DNA of 64,000 nt from Marisa cornuarietis. Its lineage: Eukaryota; Mollusca; Gastropoda; Architaenioglossa; Ampullariidae. The position numbers were made by a program, and so were the translations under genes. Under the pieces are notes generated by a model. That model worked only from the letters and a program-made list of their open reading frames with translations. It ran no database searches and had not been told where the DNA came from. The DNA is taken from assembly GCA_004794655.1 (NCBI GenBank), contig SMMW01000003.1, positions 19,238,501-19,302,500 of the forward strand, in the 5' to 3' direction. Below, piece by piece: positions 51,653 through 62,085 of the stretch (positions are counted from its first letter, which is position 1; each line of letters begins with the position of its first letter).

Positions 51653-53332
51653 TCTGACAACAATGCATGAGACCCATGACGCTTGTGCACTCTCTCTCTC
51701 TGCTCACTCTGTCACCATCTCTTTCTGTAACTCTTGCTGTCTGCTTCTTCTTCCACAACTCCTCACACACACTCAGATCTTAAATACAACGTACAAAGAA
51801 CATCTAGAACCATCTAATGTCTACTACTTAGGCATGCAATCTTTCACACCATTCTGATAACAAGGCTCATGTCAGTCACACATGTAACACTGCCTTTGCT
51901 TGTATCTATTATATTACTAAGAATCTGTAGAGCAAGATTACAATTAAGGGATGATGGTTCAGTTTATCCTGGGTTCTTGATTAAAATAAAATTTCATCAA
52001 GTCAGCCAGCAACTATTATTGTTAATGAGTTACCCTTCACTTTGGCATTCTCACACTAAGCTCATTTCCCTTGCAGAAAAGTATTGAATCTGCTCTGGCT
52101 CAGATTAACTCTTCCTGGAAAAAACAAGTATGAGAACTCCACAAAGCTTTAAGTGACGCAAGAATTCCTGCCCATAATGCATCTTATTTAGTCTTTCAAA
52201 TCCAACATACAGCACATGGATGCATGGTATGTTTAGTGTGATTAAGTGTGAACTATGAACAGTAAACTCAACATGTGAAATGGTTTGTCAACTGTATCAG
52301 AAGGAAATAAACAGGAAAATCAGTCTGGAGGATTTTATCAAGCCCTACAGATAAGTATATACCATTGCTTGAGACTTACTAGCTGACCCTATCTTTTCAT
52401 TCATTTATTTTGCATAATTTATTTTGAAGAGTCTAGTAAGTGCATTATTCATGAGCTTACAACAGAGGAAATCCCCTGAATTAAAGTGCCACCAGCAGGT
52501 CAAAAGGTTTAATAACCAGGGAAGAAAATTTCCCATTAAATGTCATGGTCACCTGACCCTGATTGAGTAGCATAGCTGGGACATTGTCAATGCCAGGTGT
52601 GTCATGAACCAGCCTGGTTCAAGGCCAGAACAAAATGGTCCAGTCCCAAATGTAATTCAAGGGGACCGCATTCGCCCTTCGGCAATACCATGCTTTCGGG
52701 TGGACAATGGGGCTAAGAGTGTTTCACCACCGGTTGCTGCCCCTGGTATCAGTTGGGCCTGGGAAATGGGCAGCTTACGCAAGGGAGACCACCGAAGGTC
52801 GCTTCGGGAGGGAGGGGGGACGCCGTTAAGTGGAAGAGCGGTATATTTAGCCCAGACAATAGCATTTATTTTCATTGCCACCGACTGGACATCGGTGCTG
52901 AGCGAGGGAACCAGATGAGTGTCGCGACAGTGTCACACTGTTGATGTGGTCACTTTAGTCAAAGATCGATCGATTACACATAAAGCAAGGGCGTGTAGCG
53001 ACACCACGTGGACATTACGCGAAACGATGCATGATTGGTTAGTTTAAGTGAGTGAATGCAAGAACGAATGAACCAATAGAAAGCCACTTACACACCTGAC
53101 CACGTGAATGAAGGGATGAGACAAGGAAAGAGGCTTTTTGATTATAAACCTTGAAGGGAGCAGACGTGTGTACCACCAGTGGAGTGCCGGGTACATGGGA
53201 GTTGGAGTTGGTAACTGCGAGTGATCTGTATTTCCACCAGCTAGTACCACTCAGGCCTAGGGGTGAGATAATAGGATCACGGAATACAGCCTGACAGGGA
53301 GAGGAAAGATAGCCCGCTCTGAGACCAGAGTG
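51653..53332. other. Intron sequence, no gene
   Basis: No domain. 52600-53000 is GC-richer; an open frame at 52604-52918 has no motif. Confidence 0.4.
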
Positions 53333-53465
53333 CAGTGGCGTAGGAACTGGGGGGACAAGAGGGGCAAAAAAAAGATGCTGGGAAGGCAAGAATATGAACA
53401 TCGTTCATTGTCAGCATGGAGCTGCACCTCCCCCCCCCAAAGCCGAGCATCTTCCTATGCCACTG
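53333..53465. mobile_element. MITE candidate, 133 bp, hAT-like termini
   Basis: CAGTGGCGTAGGAA at 53333-53346 pairs with TTCCTATGCCACTG at 53452-53465 (13 of 14). CAGTGGCGTA-type ends are common in hAT-derived MITEs. The interior has A, G and C runs and no coding. An 8-bp target duplication is not evident. Confidence 0.55.
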
Positions 53466-54177
53466 GAGCATACAGTCACCCTCGTGGATTTAGGCGACAT
53501 GTCTCACGAGATGGGACTGCACCTGCGATACAGTTCTGGAGGTCTAGGGACAGAAATCCAGAGGTATCAGACCTTGGAGACAGCAGAAACCACGGGCGGA
53601 AGAGGACTGCAAGAGTTCGGGAGTTCGTCAGGAGCACTGTGTGTGTTCCGTGGAACAACTTCGGCGAGTGTGTTGGAACAGTTCGGGATTGTCTTCGAGG
53701 ACAATAGGTTCAACTTCCATCACAGAGGGACAGGTGGTTCAGCAAAGTGGTGTGTACAGAACTAATGCTGAAAGTGTGAGGTATGAGTACCTAGTTTTAG
53801 CAGTGGAGCTATTATGTGTATTATGTAATTCTTTTGTTGTTTCATCTTAATAACATCTCTTGTCTTAGACCAAAGTGTTGTTCATGTTGTGCGCACGTGT
53901 ATGGAAGGTTGATGCTAGGATGCATGTGTAGAGGTGAAGGATTACTGCGGGGACGAAGTTGGGAGGAAAGTGACGAGTGAACAAGCTGTATAGAAGTATC
54001 CCCTCCCTCTCCGGCTTTAGGCCGCTACCTCTAGCTGCAGAAAAACCTTCACAAGGTGACCTTCCTCCTCTCTGACTGTATGCCTCTCTTTCGACCTAAG
54101 GTCCTATGTAAATTTTGTAGAAAACTATTCTTCATAAATATTATATTTTAGGACAAAAAACATAGAAAAAGGTTTAC
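53466..54177. other. Intron sequence, no feature
   Basis: Open frames around 53394-53850 show no motif. Nothing else is seen. Confidence 0.4.
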
Positions 54178-54466
54178 CTGTACCAAATTCTCTGTCAACA
54201 AAACTGTCAGCAATGATTGGCATGGAGCGAGAACACAAAGGGTGCCACACTTTACGTCCAATCAAATGAGTATACCGGGGGTCATTTGGATGGACAGCTA
54301 TTGCTGTATCTCCAAGTATAGTCTCCAAACGAGTGGTTGAAACAACAACTTCTTCGTGTGAATTCTCGACGGGATAAGCAAATGTTGATAAAATACCAAA
54401 GTCCACCCCATCCGTATAACCTGGAACTGGTATTTTTGTTGGTTTGTCAAGATTAACATTGTCGAC
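54178..54466 (-). CDS. VARS2: Valine--tRNA ligase exon b (editing domain)
   Basis: 96 codons plus one base, phase 0 in and phase 1 out; acceptor GCAG, donor GTAAAC. It reads [111 protein letters not shown] is the Thr-rich pocket of the CP1 domain that hydrolyses Thr-tRNA(Val). It forms the FGTG-VVKITPGH joint with exon c. Confidence 0.97.
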
Positions 54467-54890
54467 CTGCAAAAACATCACAATTTGTGGTGATTAAAAA
54501 GTAGTGAGGAAATTCTGTGATTAAAGGAAGTTGTTGGTAGTAACTTATATTAGTAACATCTTGATACATAAAAAAACAAGGACATACCAAAGAAAAATCA
54601 AAGATCAGCTTGTTTGCATTACCTTTAAGTGTCTACACCATGCACCTGTTTGATCAAATGTTAACAGTGGTGTTTCCAACCTATAGAACAACATCAATAA
54701 TCTTCATAGAAGTGCTATCCATGACTGCTAAAATCTGTTAATTAATTTTTGTTTCAGGAAAAAAATGCTGGTCAGCAAATCACAAATGAAAAATAAGAGG
54801 CCTTTTCTATTGGCACAAATGGATTTCCATCAAAATTTAGTTTTACAGGCATATGTAACAAACTTAAAATCACAAGTGAAATTTCATTTT
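54467..54890. other. Intron sequence, no feature
   Basis: Nothing recognised. Confidence 0.45.
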
Positions 54891-55450
54891 TCATTCTTTC
54901 TCCCTTGACTGATACCAGTCATGGGTGGAACAGAGCACATGGATGGATGCGGAAGCTGACAAGACCCACCACTTAGGCATGTCTTGAGTAATGATGAGCA
55001 AATCCTGCATAGGATGACCAGTCCATTCCTTCATGTTTGTAAGCCATTTCCGCAGCATTAATCTCCTTCCAAGGTACCTTAACGGAATGTCCTGCTGGGT
55101 CACATGACCGAACTAGACCAGCTTACACCACTTAACTGTTGTGACTAAGGGGTTCCTATGAGTGTGGCAACAGTGCTTTATACAAAGTCATTGATTTAAT
55201 GTTTCCAGTACAAGACCCAGAGAAGCCTTCTCAAGCACTTGTTCTTGAATGCCTGGATTCTCCTCTCTTTGTTGGCAAGCAAAGTTCATGTTTCACATCC
55301 ATGAAGCAGGACTGGTACTTTACAGTAAACCTGATGTTATGGCTGTGCCAGATCCTGTCCAGCCTAGCCATTGCTGCTGTTGCTGATCCTGATGCAGATA
55401 CCAGTCTTGGAACTGCCATCTTAGAACCCAGGATGAACTGAACCATCATC
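54891..55450 (-). mobile_element. RTE-like LINE fragment, second copy
   Basis: On minus: ATAAMARLDRIWHSHNIRFT (55400-55330), matching ARLDRIWHSHKIRFT at 13750, and later YLGRRLMLRKWLTNMKEWTG, HPMQDLLIITQD, SASASIHVL, matching 14070-14240. Same family as 11047-14292, but older and with several deletions and stops. Confidence 0.8.
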
Positions 55451-55561
55451 CTCTAGTTGTAATCTTGCTAACAGATTCTTAGTAATATAATAGACACAAG
55501 CAAAGGCAGTGTTACAAAGAGAAGAAGGTGGAGAAAGTAACAGTCAGGGTAAACCAAACTA

Positions 55562-55870
55562 TTAGTGTTTCCAAAAGAGACAGATTATAAGTCTAGACTG
55601 GAAAGCATGAAGCATCTCCACATTATGGAGAGGCAGAGCATTCCAAATAATGGGGCCAGTGAAAGAGAATAAGCGACAGCCAAACCTCTTCACTCTGATA
55701 TGTGGGACAGTGAAAAAATCAGCACGAACAGAGTAAACTGACTTGCCAGGCTTGTAGGGTGACACAAGTTCAGATAGATTCTTTGCATTCCCAGACTCTC
55801 TCTTCCTGCATGGCTGGAAGGTCTGCAGGTTTGCTGGTTCAAGACTGGTTGTTTTGAAGGATGTTAGCAT
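55562..55870 (-). mobile_element. CR1/L2-like LINE C-terminal fragment
   Basis: 102 codons ending FQSRLIICLFWKH. It contains NLSELVSPYKPGKSVYSVRA and RLFSFTGPIIWNALPLHNVE, the C-terminal 'Y.P.R.LRS...WN.LP...F...LK..LF' pattern of CR1/L2 RT. Diverged from CR1-B. Confidence 0.7.
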
Positions 55871-56432
55871 CTGCCTTCACTTGGAAGTTGTACATGTACA
55901 GGTCATTGCAATCCGTTTAGTGTACACATGTACACATGTTCTCAAATACAATCACACTTCACACATAGGCACACACTTAGCAAGGCCAGGAAGTCTGGCC
56001 TTGGAATTTGGGTGGGGGATCACTTCCTTCACAGGTCATGGAAAGGTCAATCCATGTAACCAGAGTGTGGGAAAAGAGGTGTTGGTTTCTGGAAGGTTAA
56101 ACTGAGATGGTATAAGTAGTGCAGGTTTGGAATTAGGAGGGGCTTATTGATCTGGAAGTGAGAGTGGAGAGAAGGCAGACCAGCTGCTGAGTGGCTCTGA
56201 ATAAAAATCTACATTTGTGTGGCCAATTCCATCTTTGTGTTATTCTTGCATGAACAGCCCATCCCATGTAGACACCAGGAAGCACTGATGGTTAAACTTA
56301 TTTTAACTGTCCTCTTTTTAATCAGTTTTTCTAATTATATCTGTAAAAATACAAAAATCATTATCTTCTTTATCCATTACATACTACTTACACATGCTTA
56401 AAACATTCACATGATGAAACACAAATTTGTAC
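55871..56432. other. Intron sequence, no feature
   Basis: Nothing recognised. Confidence 0.45.
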
Positions 56433-56552
56433 CTCAATGTCAGATATAGAAGACTGCAGACAGCAGCACCAGTTCACAAGTTGAGTATCACGATAAATTT
56501 TATTCTTCTCATGAAGACATATAAAGGCATCTGTAACTGCTTGTGACAGCCT
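56433..56552 (-). CDS. VARS2: Valine--tRNA ligase exon a (first in window)
   Basis: 40 codons in phase 0; acceptor AG at 56554-56553, donor GTACAA. It reads [20 protein letters not shown] and [20 protein letters not shown], matching 'AVTEAFVRLHExGxIYRxxxLVNWxCxLxSAISDIE' of valyl-tRNA synthetases just before the CP1 editing insertion. The upstream exon, expected to end in FTMD-like sequence, is not found between 56553 and 64000, so the gene continues to the right. Confidence 0.96.
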
Positions 56553-56879
56553 CTGTTCAAAATGAAAAAGAAACTGGCTTTAAATATTAGACATGATAAA
56601 AAGTCTATTTGAATGCCCTGAGAATGTAGACTTGGTCAAGTGGACAGGTACACACAAAGGTGATGTTGCATGCTTAGCGTAAAAGTATAATGATTTTGAA
56701 AGACAACAATAATCCACACAAACCCTAAAGACCATTTCTAAAACTATAAAATGTTTCCTTTGATACAGAGATTTTTTTGGTCACTTTATTGCACTACAGT
56801 CAGGTGAAAGTGAATAAACTTCCAATCTAATGTCACAATATCATCTTGTATTTTTCTTTCTACCAATATTGGTTACTCA

Positions 56880-57228
56880 TCAGATTTTTAGTTACTGAGC
56901 TGCAAAACAGTACAACTCTCTTCCCTTCCATATCTGCCATCTACCTACAATCAAATCCTTTAAATGTGCACTAAAAACACATCTGTTCCATGAACAGTTA
57001 TAGTCAATTGACTAGCCCACTTGCTCCTCTTCCTCTGCAAATTTATGACACTCTCCATCCTTACTGCTTGTTCCCTGATTTGTGTCTTCTATGTTTGTGT
57101 TTTATTACTTGTCTGTTTAGTTGTTCTCCTTCAGTCCTTGCTATTCTGTCCATGTCTCCTACTTGTCTTACTCCTTTGTAAGCATGATTATGCACTATAT
57201 AAATCACACATTTATTATTATTAAACGC
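56880..57228 (+). mobile_element. CR1-B-like LINE 3' end
   Basis: Starts in GCTGCAAAACAGTACAACTC (CAAKQYNSLPFHI in translation, with a shift), continues to KSFKCALKTHLFHEQL, and ends in a 3' UTR with CACTATATAAATCACACATTT and an (ATT)n tail. Corresponds to 13200-13551 of copy 1. Confidence 0.82.
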
Positions 57229-57554
57229 ATTTTTAACATTTAGTTTAAATTTTAGTTAATGGACCATGCCAGATAGGGTTTTTACCTCTGATCAACACCT
57301 CTTAAAAGCAAGTTTGATGGATTTTTTGTTCGCTTTAATCGATGAGGTTGTTTCTGTTCTGTATGCAACCAAAACAAAAGCTTCATGAAAATGGAATCTT
57401 GCCTTCTATTTGATTCATGGTCTGTAACATATATTATATCTTGAAGAATAAGAATTTGTTTACTGGCCAAGTGACACTGCACTTAGAATATGACTTGATG
57501 ACGAAAGAGACACAGTACAAAAGAAAGAATAATCAGGCCAATCATAGAATGGAA
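57229..57554. other. Intron sequence between two LINE copies
   Basis: Nothing recognised. The coding-like frame on minus has no motif. Confidence 0.4.
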
Positions 57555-57944
57555 ACGAGGCTGCGCCTGACAGGCTGAGTTGCTTTGTTCTCCTGTGAAT
57601 TTTTCCATTTTCTCGTGCAACGTCTTTGTTCTTCGTACCCATAGGTTTCTGATATTTACAAGTTGTATTTGTTTCTCTTAAGCTTTCCTCTGTTATTGTT
57701 TTACTATCTGTTATTGCCTCGCTTTTATGTTTTTGTTGCGGACTTTACTTTTAACGGTTACGTTCTCGGCCATTACATAGATTTTAGATCTGATTCTTTA
57801 TCTCGCTTTCCTGTTGCTTGTTCTGTTTATCCTTCTCTGAAGTTAGCTCAACTTTAAATCCTTATCAGTTTTAATATCTTTTATCGTTTTCGTCTTATTG
57901 TATTTTTTGAACTCGTGCTGCATTTTATTTTTATGTCATAGAAT

Positions 57945-58464
57945 TATGACAAGACAGTTTGTCTACTCGACAACTCAATTATCATTATTGAATCCCCTTG
58001 CAACTCTTCCACTTCCAGCCTGTTTAGTTGACACTTTGAGAAGATTTTCCCTTTATTATGATTCTATTAATGTTGACTGCCCATTGAAACAACAGATTCG
58101 AATCCGTCGCTATCGTGCTAGTCGCCGTAAGCAGCGTCCTTTGAAAAAATCCATCACCTGCTCTGCTACTCGTAGTTATTCTGTCTCGTGCCCCCCTTCA
58201 CCTGATTCTGAGTCTGACTCCGGTTTTGTGAAAGCTTCGCTGTGTGTCAACTCTCTGCTGAATCATGTTTCCCCTACACAGCAGCATCGGCGTCAGCGTG
58301 GACGTGATGAGAGTGAACCAGTTGGGTCGAATAACTATACACCAAACCAACATGGTCGTCTGAGAACAGGAGACTGCCAAGTTTCCTGCACACGACAACT
58401 GAACACTCGCCTCCACGTTGGGCTTTCAACGCCCAGTCTGTATCATCTGCACAACAGTCACTGA
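57945..58464 (+). pseudogene. CR1-B copy 2: N-terminal leader
   Basis: MTRQFVYSTTQLSLLNPLAT, then a basic patch (IRIRRYRASRRKQRPLKKS), Ser-rich PPSPDSESDSG and a hydrophilic tail. The last codons (RQLNTRLHVGL) lead into the endonuclease start but a one-base loss relative to 63525 (TTTCAACG against TTTTCAATG) shifts the frame. No known fold; probably a nucleic-acid-binding leader fused to the endonuclease. Confidence 0.65.
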
Positions 58465-60477
58465 AGCGAGCTGAAATCGTAGAATTTTTCATAGACCGCC
58501 GCCTTGATATTTTCATCATCACTGAGACGTGGCTTAACAACATGGCGACGAGAGCGTGTGTGTCGATCTTACTCCAGTCGGCTACTGCCTGAAACCCGCC
58601 CTACACGTGGTGGTGGTATTGCTATAATCTACAGATCATCACTTGCCAAGTACCTGTCTTTTACTACTGCCGTATCGTTCCCTCACACGTCTTTTGAATT
58701 TGTACAAGTCTCCTCTTCGGCTCCTCATTGCTCGATGCACCTGCTCTGCATCTACAGACCTCCTCCTAGCGCCAGGAACAAACTTACTGCCTCTACATTT
58801 TTCTCAGAATTCCATGATCTCTTGGATTATAGCAATGCACTAATTGGACCCGCAATTCTCCTCGGAGATGTTAATGTACACTTCGACAACAGTTCTCACC
58901 CTGACACTGTCAAACTGTCCGAAATCTTGCACACCTTTCGTTTTGTCCAGTCCGTGTTGCAACCAACTCACAAAAGAGATCACATCCTGGACTGGGTCAT
59001 ACATCGACCTGATGACCACTTAGTCCAGTCAGTTGATGTTTCCCATGATCTCTCATCTGACCACTACTCTGTACTAATCGAACTGGATCGCAAATGCCCA
59101 TCATCGGCGCCAGTTTTCAGACCCACTCGGTCATTACAAAATGTGGATAGACTAGCATTCAAAGCACAGCTGCAGATCGCGCTCCTCCAACCACCCTCCA
59201 TTGAGCAACTTGACTGTGTTTTGCATAGAGTAGTTGATGACCACGCCCCAGTGTCTCGACGTCTGATGCGCCAGTCTAAATGTGCGCCTTGGTATTCACA
59301 GATCCGCGTTGAACTCCGTGACCTGAAGCGCACGCGCCGGCGAGCTGAACGTGTTTGGCGGAAGACTGGACTCGTCATCCACAAAGAAATTTACAATGCC
59401 GCAAAGCGAAGCGTTGCAAAATGCATTTATGCGGCTAAAGCATCATATCTTCAGGGCCAAATAATTAACTGCACCTCCTCCAAAAAGCTCTTAGCCATCT
59501 GCACTCAAATGACTGGATCTAAGACACCAACACCACTGCCTACTGCCTACCCTGCTTCACTGCTGCCGCAAGTTTTTAGTGATTATTTCACCAGCAAGAT
59601 ATTGGACATTCGATCATCTTTAGACTCTGTGTCGGCACTTGACAGCATCTCCTGTGATGTCCTCCCAGGATGCTCCATGTCCAAGTTCCTACCAGTCTGT
59701 GAGACCGATGTGAAAGCGGTTATTCTACAAGCTAAACCAACAACTTGCGAGTTAGATCCGATGCCCACAAGCCTTCTGCTCGAATGCCTAGATACTCTAC
59801 TTCCTGCCATCACAAATATTGTAAATGTCAGCCTGTCGTCAGGTGTTTTCCCATCTTTGTTCAAAAATGCGGTGGTGAGGCCACTTCTAAAGAAATCCAC
59901 TCTTGACGTCAATGTCCTGAACAACTACCGTCCAGTTTCCAACTTGTCTTTTCTCTCTAAGATCATAGAGAAAATAGTTTTGACACAGCTCTGGGCATAC
60001 TTACAAAAGCATCATCTTATCCCACAAGCTCAGTCGGCGTATAGACCTTTCCACAGCACCGAGACCACTCTTATTAAAGTAACAACAGACATATTATCTG
60101 CTCTTGACAGTGGTGATGTCTCTCCATTAACCCTACTGGACCTGTCTGCTGCATTTGACACTATAGACCACATTCTGCTTCTTCACAGACTCCACACCCT
60201 CTACGGGATTTCTGGACCTGCCCTCTCATGGTTCAACTCCTATCTCACAGATAGGACCCAGACTGTGTTAGTTGATGGTCAGATATCTCGCCCTGCTTCA
60301 CTTTTCTGTGGTGTTCCCCAAGGCTCAGTACTTGGCCCAGTTCTGTTCATCCTGTATACTAAGCCATTTCATCATGCATCCGGTCTCACCAGGTTTCTCA
60401 TCAATCCTATGCTGACGACATGCAGCTTTACTGTTCCACTCCGCCGGCTGAGTCTCACTCTGCTATTAGCTCTATAG
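58430..60477 (+). pseudogene. CR1-B copy 2: endonuclease and RT up to the active site
   Basis: Endonuclease: NAQSVSSAQQSLKRAEIV and ITETWLN (58430-58540), then from 58590 GGGIAIIYRSSLAKYL, CIYRPPPSARNK, ILLGDVNVHFD, VLQPTHKRDHILDWV, SSDHYSVLIEL (catalytic SDH). RT follows as in copy 1, including DLSAAFDTIDH and GVPQGSVLGPVLFILYT. A one-base deletion near 60370, just before the YADD motif, throws the frame into HASGLTRFL... until 60477. Otherwise 657 codons are open. Confidence 0.87.
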
Positions 60478-61262
60478 AAGCTTGTATCAGTGATGTCAAG
60501 GGCTGGATGGTAAAAAACAAGCTTAAACTAAATGATGATAAAACGGAAGCCCTCTTGTGCCATAGAAGAAGACATCAACCTTCACTCGTCAGTCTGCCCA
60601 ATCACATCAAGGTGGGCGACAGCAACATCACCTTCACGTCATCCGTTAGGAATCTGGGATTTATTGTCACTGATGACATGACACTCGATAGACATGTAGC
60701 ATCTGTCTGTCGATCTGCCTATTATGAGATTCGTAAGATCAGTGCTATCTGTCACTTTCTCTCTACACGGGCTACCAACACTCTTGTCTGTGCGTTTGTT
60801 CTTTCTCGACTTGACTACTGCAACTCCTTGCTGGCAGGCTGCCCTGACTACCTCATTCAGAGACTCCAGAGAGTACAGAACTCTGCTGCGCGTCTGGTGC
60901 TTAGAGCAAGGAAACGGGACCATGTCACTCCTCTCCTTCGTTTTCTACACTGGCTACCCATCCGTTCTCGCATTCAGTACAAACTGTCTGTGCTGTGTTT
61001 TAATTTCTTTGCTGGCTCCTGTCCTGACTATTTCTCTGAACTTCTCATCCCTTACTCTCCGTCCAGACAACTACGCTCTTCGTCTGATGACCGTATTCTA
61101 ACTGTTCCTGTCACCAGAACAACAACATATGGTCACAGGACTTTTGACTACTGTGCTGCAAAACAATGGAACTCTCTTCCTTTCCATATCCGCCACCTTC
61201 CTACAACTGAATCTTTCAAATCTGCACTGAAAACGCACCTCTTCCTTGAGCATTACTCCTAA
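60420..61262 (+). pseudogene. CR1-B copy 2: RT thumb and C-terminus
   Basis: Resumes in the original frame at MQLYCSTPPAESH (YADDMQLY if read across the deletion) and stays open for 280 codons to LKTHLFLEHYS. It contains NKLKLNDDKTEAL, SRLDYCNSLLAG, RVQNSAARLVLRARKRDHVT and WNSLPFHIRHLP. Nearly identical to the C-terminus of copy 1. Confidence 0.88.
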
Positions 61263-61545
61263 CACAGTCCACACAATGCTAGTCCTTCTTAACCTCCTCC
61301 CATCCCTCTGGCTACTTTACCCACCTTTCTCGCAGAATCACTATATTTCTCTGTTCCTGTTACTTGATGCCTTTTGTTTTCTGTTTCGTCGTCAGTACTG
61401 TCGTTTTCTTTCATCCCCTTTGTTCTGTATCTACTTAGTCCACGTCTCTTCCTCGTTTTAAGTGCTTAGAGCATGCTCTCTATGAGTGTGAATATGCGCT
61501 ATAAAAATCTTCACTATTATTATTTATTATTATTATTATATACAT

Positions 61546-62085
61546 ATGCAGATACATACACTACCTCTCTTCCTCGCTCTCTCTTCCACTCCCTTTCTAT
61601 CACAGACAGACACTGCCCACATTGACTAGACATGACCCACACATTGCAGAGTCAACCAAAACACATATGCAAGTACGCACAAATTAATGCACTGTACATG
61701 ACCCTCACAGACTGCAAAAGGATGCATTTAACTAGTATTGGTTCTGACATGAGCTATAGCAGAGTTCAGAAAGGCTATCCTTCAACAAAGAAACCATATC
61801 TCAAACTGGTCGTTTTGGCTTCGATGAGTCTATACCTGACCCCAGAGGGCATGAGACAGAACAGGCCATTGGCCTGGTGGGAAGCATCTGCCACAATCTT
61901 GTGTTGTACTGGGCATAGATTGTGCCCACAGAGAGCAGGTCACAGCCAATGCATCAGCTAGATGCATGCACCACCTAGTTAAGCAGGACGCTCTGATTTT
62001 GTGGAACTGCTGCACCAGACGGTGACAGAGAATGTCAGTACATTCTTGATCACCGCCTGGTAAAACTGGGCCAGAATGTCCTGTC
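61546..62085. other. Sequence between two LINE copies, no gene
   Basis: Nothing recognised. It starts with a (TAT)n/(ATA) rich patch following the copy 2 tail. Confidence 0.4.

Larger units (their letters stand above)
57555..61545 (+). mobile_element. CR1-B LINE (L2-like), copy 2, near full length
   Basis: About 4 kb: 5' UTR (from about 57555), a basic leader (57945-58430), endonuclease (58430-59080), a linker and RT (to 61262), a 3' UTR and an (ATT)n tail (61515-61540). It is closely matched by copy 1 over 11244-13551. Small indels break the frame near 58425, 58545 and 60370, otherwise it is well preserved. The 5' edge is inferred from similarity to 27446. Confidence 0.87.

Noticed and set aside
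52604..52918. 104-codon open frame
   Set aside because: No motif, no splice context, and it lies antisense to and inside an intron of the valyl gene.
53394..53765. Two overlapping plus-strand open frames of about 125 codons
   Set aside because: They start inside the hAT-like MITE and show low-complexity runs; no homologue is recognised.
56553..57554. Search for the upstream valyl-tRNA ligase exon
   Set aside because: No frame on minus matches the FTMD-type sequence expected before exon a; the stretch holds only a LINE 3' end.
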